NCBI GenBank assembly: GCA_037043015.1
Contig: CM073322.1
Location: forward strand, 10,675,601 to 10,739,600
DNA length: 64,000 bases
Source of the DNA: Bryum argenteum
Lineage: Eukaryota > Streptophyta > Bryopsida > Bryales > Bryaceae
Direction of reading: 5' to 3'
Of the stretch, positions 60,837-64,000 are shown one piece after another. Each line of letters begins with the position of its first letter. The stretch's first letter is position 1. The notes below the pieces were generated by a model. The model saw only the letters and a list, made by a program, of their open reading frames with translations. It did not search any database and was not told where the DNA came from. A program made the translations under genes and the position numbers.

Positions 60837-62029
60837 AGGTATACACTGAGGATTAGAATGTGAGACCGCACCGCATGCTTGAAACTCCTTGAGTTGACAT
60901 TTGGCCAAAGGTCATGCCACTAGTATATATAAAGTCAACGCTTTCAATCTCGTACAAGATCATGTGTCGGTATTGCCATTAGGTAATTAATCCACAACAA
61001 TTCAGAAAAGGTGAATTAGCTTTTAAGGATTCTTGTTATGCTTAGACAAGAAATAAGAAAAATCCAGGGTTGATTTTTACTTTATTTATTTATTTACTTA
61101 ATTTTTTTTTGTCGTTAATGTCGAGGTTGAGAACCTTATGATCTACATGTAGAAAAAATTGCAAGGCTAGATTCCCTTTTTTGATTTGTGTAGAGCATTT
61201 TCTTCTCTTGACGCGGAAGTGGAGCAAATTGGGATGCCTTCTAAGCCAAAGAGATTTGTCGGCAAATACAAGGCGGTTTTGGGGGTTAGCAAAGAAAGTT
61301 AGCATGGGGCACGGGGTTTAAAGAAGGTTTACTACTAACTCATGTTTAAAAACCGAGAAACAAGAGTTGCCTTCATGAAAATGAATGCCATTAATTTAAA
61401 CTTTCTTAAATGGGTTAAAAAATTTTGCCAAGAAAAGTAGACTTGATTTGTGACCCCATTCAAGTGATTTTGTCTAAAAGAGACTGAGGATGAAGAATTT
61501 ATGGTTCTTCAAAGTTTAAGCTTGTCATCTAAACTGTCGCTTCTCTCCATTCAGCACGTTCAGGGATTACTTGGGCAAAAAACTTCTAAGTTGCAAAACT
61601 TTTCTGAGTTCTTTCTTCAATCAAAATTCCTAGTCAAATCTCTTGGTGATTCAAAGTTAAAATTTATAATGAATTGCAAAGGGAAGGCTTCAGATTGAAA
61701 TTGAAGAAATTTCATTAGGCCAACCTCAGAGCTTTCTGATTCTAACAAATATAATGTTGCAACAATCAAGTTCAACATTTAATAATTTTTACTTTCAAGT
61801 AGAGAAGTTAGAATTATTCCAATCGATCTTAAGATTTCTTAATTCTAGCTTCAAGAATTTTTTTTCCTTAATGAACTTATTATCTATGGTGATTACGGAT
61901 AGTACAAGCCATATGATGACTAGTGTAACTCAAGGCTTTTTTGTGACTATGATAATTTCGGGGCATGTTATATGGAGACTATCATAATTTGAGGTCATCT
62001 ATCAAAAGACTGTCTAGTAATCATTTCGA
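60837..62029. other. Intergenic DNA with a MITE remnant
   Basis: About 61310-61520 resembles one end region of the long TTAA-bounded MITE (AAAGTAGACTTGATTTGTGACC here, AAGTAGACTCGATTTGTGACC near 63818), without ends. Small open frames (61501-61698, 61754-61987) show no family features. Confidence 0.45.
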
Positions 62030-62990
62030 CAAGAATATTGATAACCAAAAACCAATTATTTTATTGAAGGGTGGCCATCTATCTCAAGACTAATTGGTCA
62101 TTTAAGGCTATTGACTGAAGATCAACCATTTAATTTATTGAGCCAACATTTGATTGATTGTAGCCTCAACTTGTTATTAAAAAAAAGGCCATTATGATTG
62201 ACTCCAGTGCAAGTGGTGACATAATTCAGTGTCTTAACGCCAACTAATTGGTGACTCAAAGCACTTACTAAAGGTCAACCAATCAAGGCCTCAAGGACAA
62301 TCAAGTCGTGCCTGAAGGCAATTACGTAGGGCCAACTCATTGATGACTGAAGGTCAACCAACTGGTTCTGAAGATAATGACTCAAGGTCTATCAACTTGT
62401 GCTGGTTCTCAAGATAGTGACTCAAGGTCTATCAACTTGTGCATGTAGGGAGTGACTTAGGGCCAGCCGGTCGGTCACTTATGGTAGTGACTCACGGCCA
62501 ATCAACTCGACCTTAAAGGCATGATTCAAGGCCAACCAACTGGTGACTTGAATTAGTGACTGAAGGGCAACAAACTAGAGCATGAAGGTAATAGCCCTGG
62601 GCCAACCAACTCAAGGCCAACTAAGTGCTGCATGAAGGTAATAATTTACAATCAACCAACTCGTGCATTAAGGTACTGACGCAAGGCCAACCAACTGGTG
62701 CATTAGGGTAATAATTCACGGTCAACGAATTAGTAGGTTAAGGTAGTGAGGCAAAGCCAATCAGTTGGTGCGTTGGTGCGTTAAGGTGGTGATGCAAGAC
62801 CAAATGGCTAGTGTTTCAAAGTAGTGACTCAAGGCCAACCATTTGATGTCTCAAGGCCAATCATATAATTTCATGGCCAACTTGTGATATGCTTAAGGTT
62901 GAACTTGTGATGGACTCAAGGCTAACTTGTTATTGGTCAACTAGTGATTGGGTACTTACCATTAAACTCAAGAGCCAACTTGTGATTAAC
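62030..62990 (+). repeat. Degenerate minisatellite, about 35-40 bp
   Basis: The motif CAAGGCCAACCAACTGGTGC, followed by a variable ATTAAGGTAGTGACT-like part, recurs some 20 times with strong divergence. It is clearest between 62460 and 62850. Confidence 0.75.
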
Positions 62991-63009
62991 TCAAAAGAAA
63001 TCATGTGAT

Positions 63010-63952
63010 TTAACCCCTACACGTCTTTTAGCCAAAAATTCACTTTTGAGAAAATTGACATAAATGAAAATAAAAATAAGCTATTCAAATCTCAAACGTA
63101 CGATTTTTTAAAAAAAAACTTGTTTTTTGAATTGGGACCAAAACTGACTCATGAGACCTCATATATATCATCAAATATTAGTGCGCAAAACATGCTACAA
63201 AATTCTATTATTTTCACTTTGAAGTGAAAATACTACCAACAAGAAATTTGCAATCAAAAACCACCAACGAGAATGTTGTTCATCTTCATCTCAAAGACTC
63301 TATCGTACTGAAAAAATTCATCAAAAATAAAATAAAATCTTGGCTCAAATAGTAGCCTTGCAATGGTGAAAAGTAGTCCAAAACTAGACTCCTTGCACTC
63401 AAATGCATGAATTATCTTCAATACATCTTTAACTAGGGTAGTAATTTTTTCACTAAAACTAGACTATAATTTGAATCCATCCCAAAAAATAGAGTCAAAT
63501 CTATTGGTGGATGAAGGAGATCTGGCTTTCCAAAAATCATCCGTTTTTCACTTTTTTCATTGTAGAAACATCATTGCAAATCCAATACCAAAGTTATCCG
63601 GATCAAAAACCCTCCAACTACAAAGCATTTGGAATGCATCTAAAGATCATATTTGTGTAAGAAAATTCATGAACAACTATCATTGATCTCACATAATTGG
63701 CTTGCAATGGTAAAACATGCCAAATGTTTGAAAACCCGAAAACAAAAGCTGCCTTTACTAAAATGCATGTCAATTGCTCATACTTTATAGTATGGGTCTG
63801 AAACTTTTACCTAAAAAAGTAGACTCGATTTGTGACCCAACCAGAGTGACATCGTTCAAAACCGAGTCCGGATAAAGAAGTTATGGCTCTCCAAAGTTTC
63901 TGCCCTTGATCCAAAATGTCGTTTTTCGACACCAGGGACATCTAGGGGTTTA
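63010..63952. mobile_element. piggyBac-type MITE, long family, copy 2
   Basis: This is about 943 bp, in the opposite orientation to the copy at 16313. The left end is TTAA-CCCCTACACGTC and the right end GGGACATCTAGGGG-TTTA, so one TTAA has a substitution. The subterminal hairpin TGTCG-TTTTT-CGACA lies near the right end (about 63918-63932). The 71-codon frame at 63471-63686 is not a transposase. Confidence 0.75.
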
Positions 63953-64000
63953 GAGCCAATTGGTGATTACCGTTACTAATTCAATACCAAATGATTCAAG

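Noticed and set aside
1-64000. tRNA, rRNA or known small RNA genes
   Set aside because: No cloverleaf with tRNA A and B boxes or rRNA core sequence was noticed by eye; a covariance-model scan would be decisive and could not be run.

Overview
The window is nuclear DNA of a land plant or close streptophyte relative. Short GT-AG introns (about 85-690 bp) interrupt conserved plant-type genes, the branched-chain aminotransferase begins with a plastid-targeting-like leader, and AT-rich intergenic DNA is filled with satellites and non-autonomous transposons. The small introns would fit a bryophyte, but the species cannot be fixed from the sequence alone.

Layout: (1) 1-4.75 kb is gene-dense. The 5' end of a GCN2-type eIF2alpha kinase runs off the left edge on the minus strand, and head-to-head with it lies a complete ten-exon branched-chain amino-acid aminotransferase (BCAT) gene on the plus strand. 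(2) 5.4-26.3 kb is repeat DNA: a 72-bp satellite with two unit types, a long inverted duplication with arms of about 2.4-3 kb and satellite at its outer ends, and several MITEs. (3) 26.3-30.5 kb holds two tandem, decayed, minus-strand copies of an exon 2-intron 2-exon 3 piece of the TMEM131-like gene whose full copy lies at 54.8-59.3 kb. (4) 31-39 kb is a segmental duplication carrying a roughly 220-bp satellite, with a hAT-type MITE in one copy. (5) 40.35-41.5 kb is an intronless, broken PRP4-type kinase pseudogene. (6) 41.7-52.5 kb holds more MITEs, tandem repeats, a TA microsatellite and a large array of the 220-bp satellite that has also amplified TMEM131 promoter-proximal DNA. (7) 52.5-59.5 kb is the three-coding-exon TMEM131-like gene. 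(8) 59.5-64 kb is a 64-bp tandem array, a degenerate minisatellite and a last MITE.

The most notable pattern is a set of MITEs bounded by TTAA with CCC-starting inverted ends, the signature of the piggyBac superfamily. At least nine copies are near-complete, in three or more size families, and two insertions can be compared with nearly empty sites in paralogous DNA in this same window. No transposase is visible. Functionally, the GCN2-BCAT pair is suggestive because one product senses amino-acid shortage and the other performs the last step of branched-chain amino-acid synthesis. The remaining genes are not obviously linked. Splice sites, family assignments and repeat alignments were made by eye; no database search was run.
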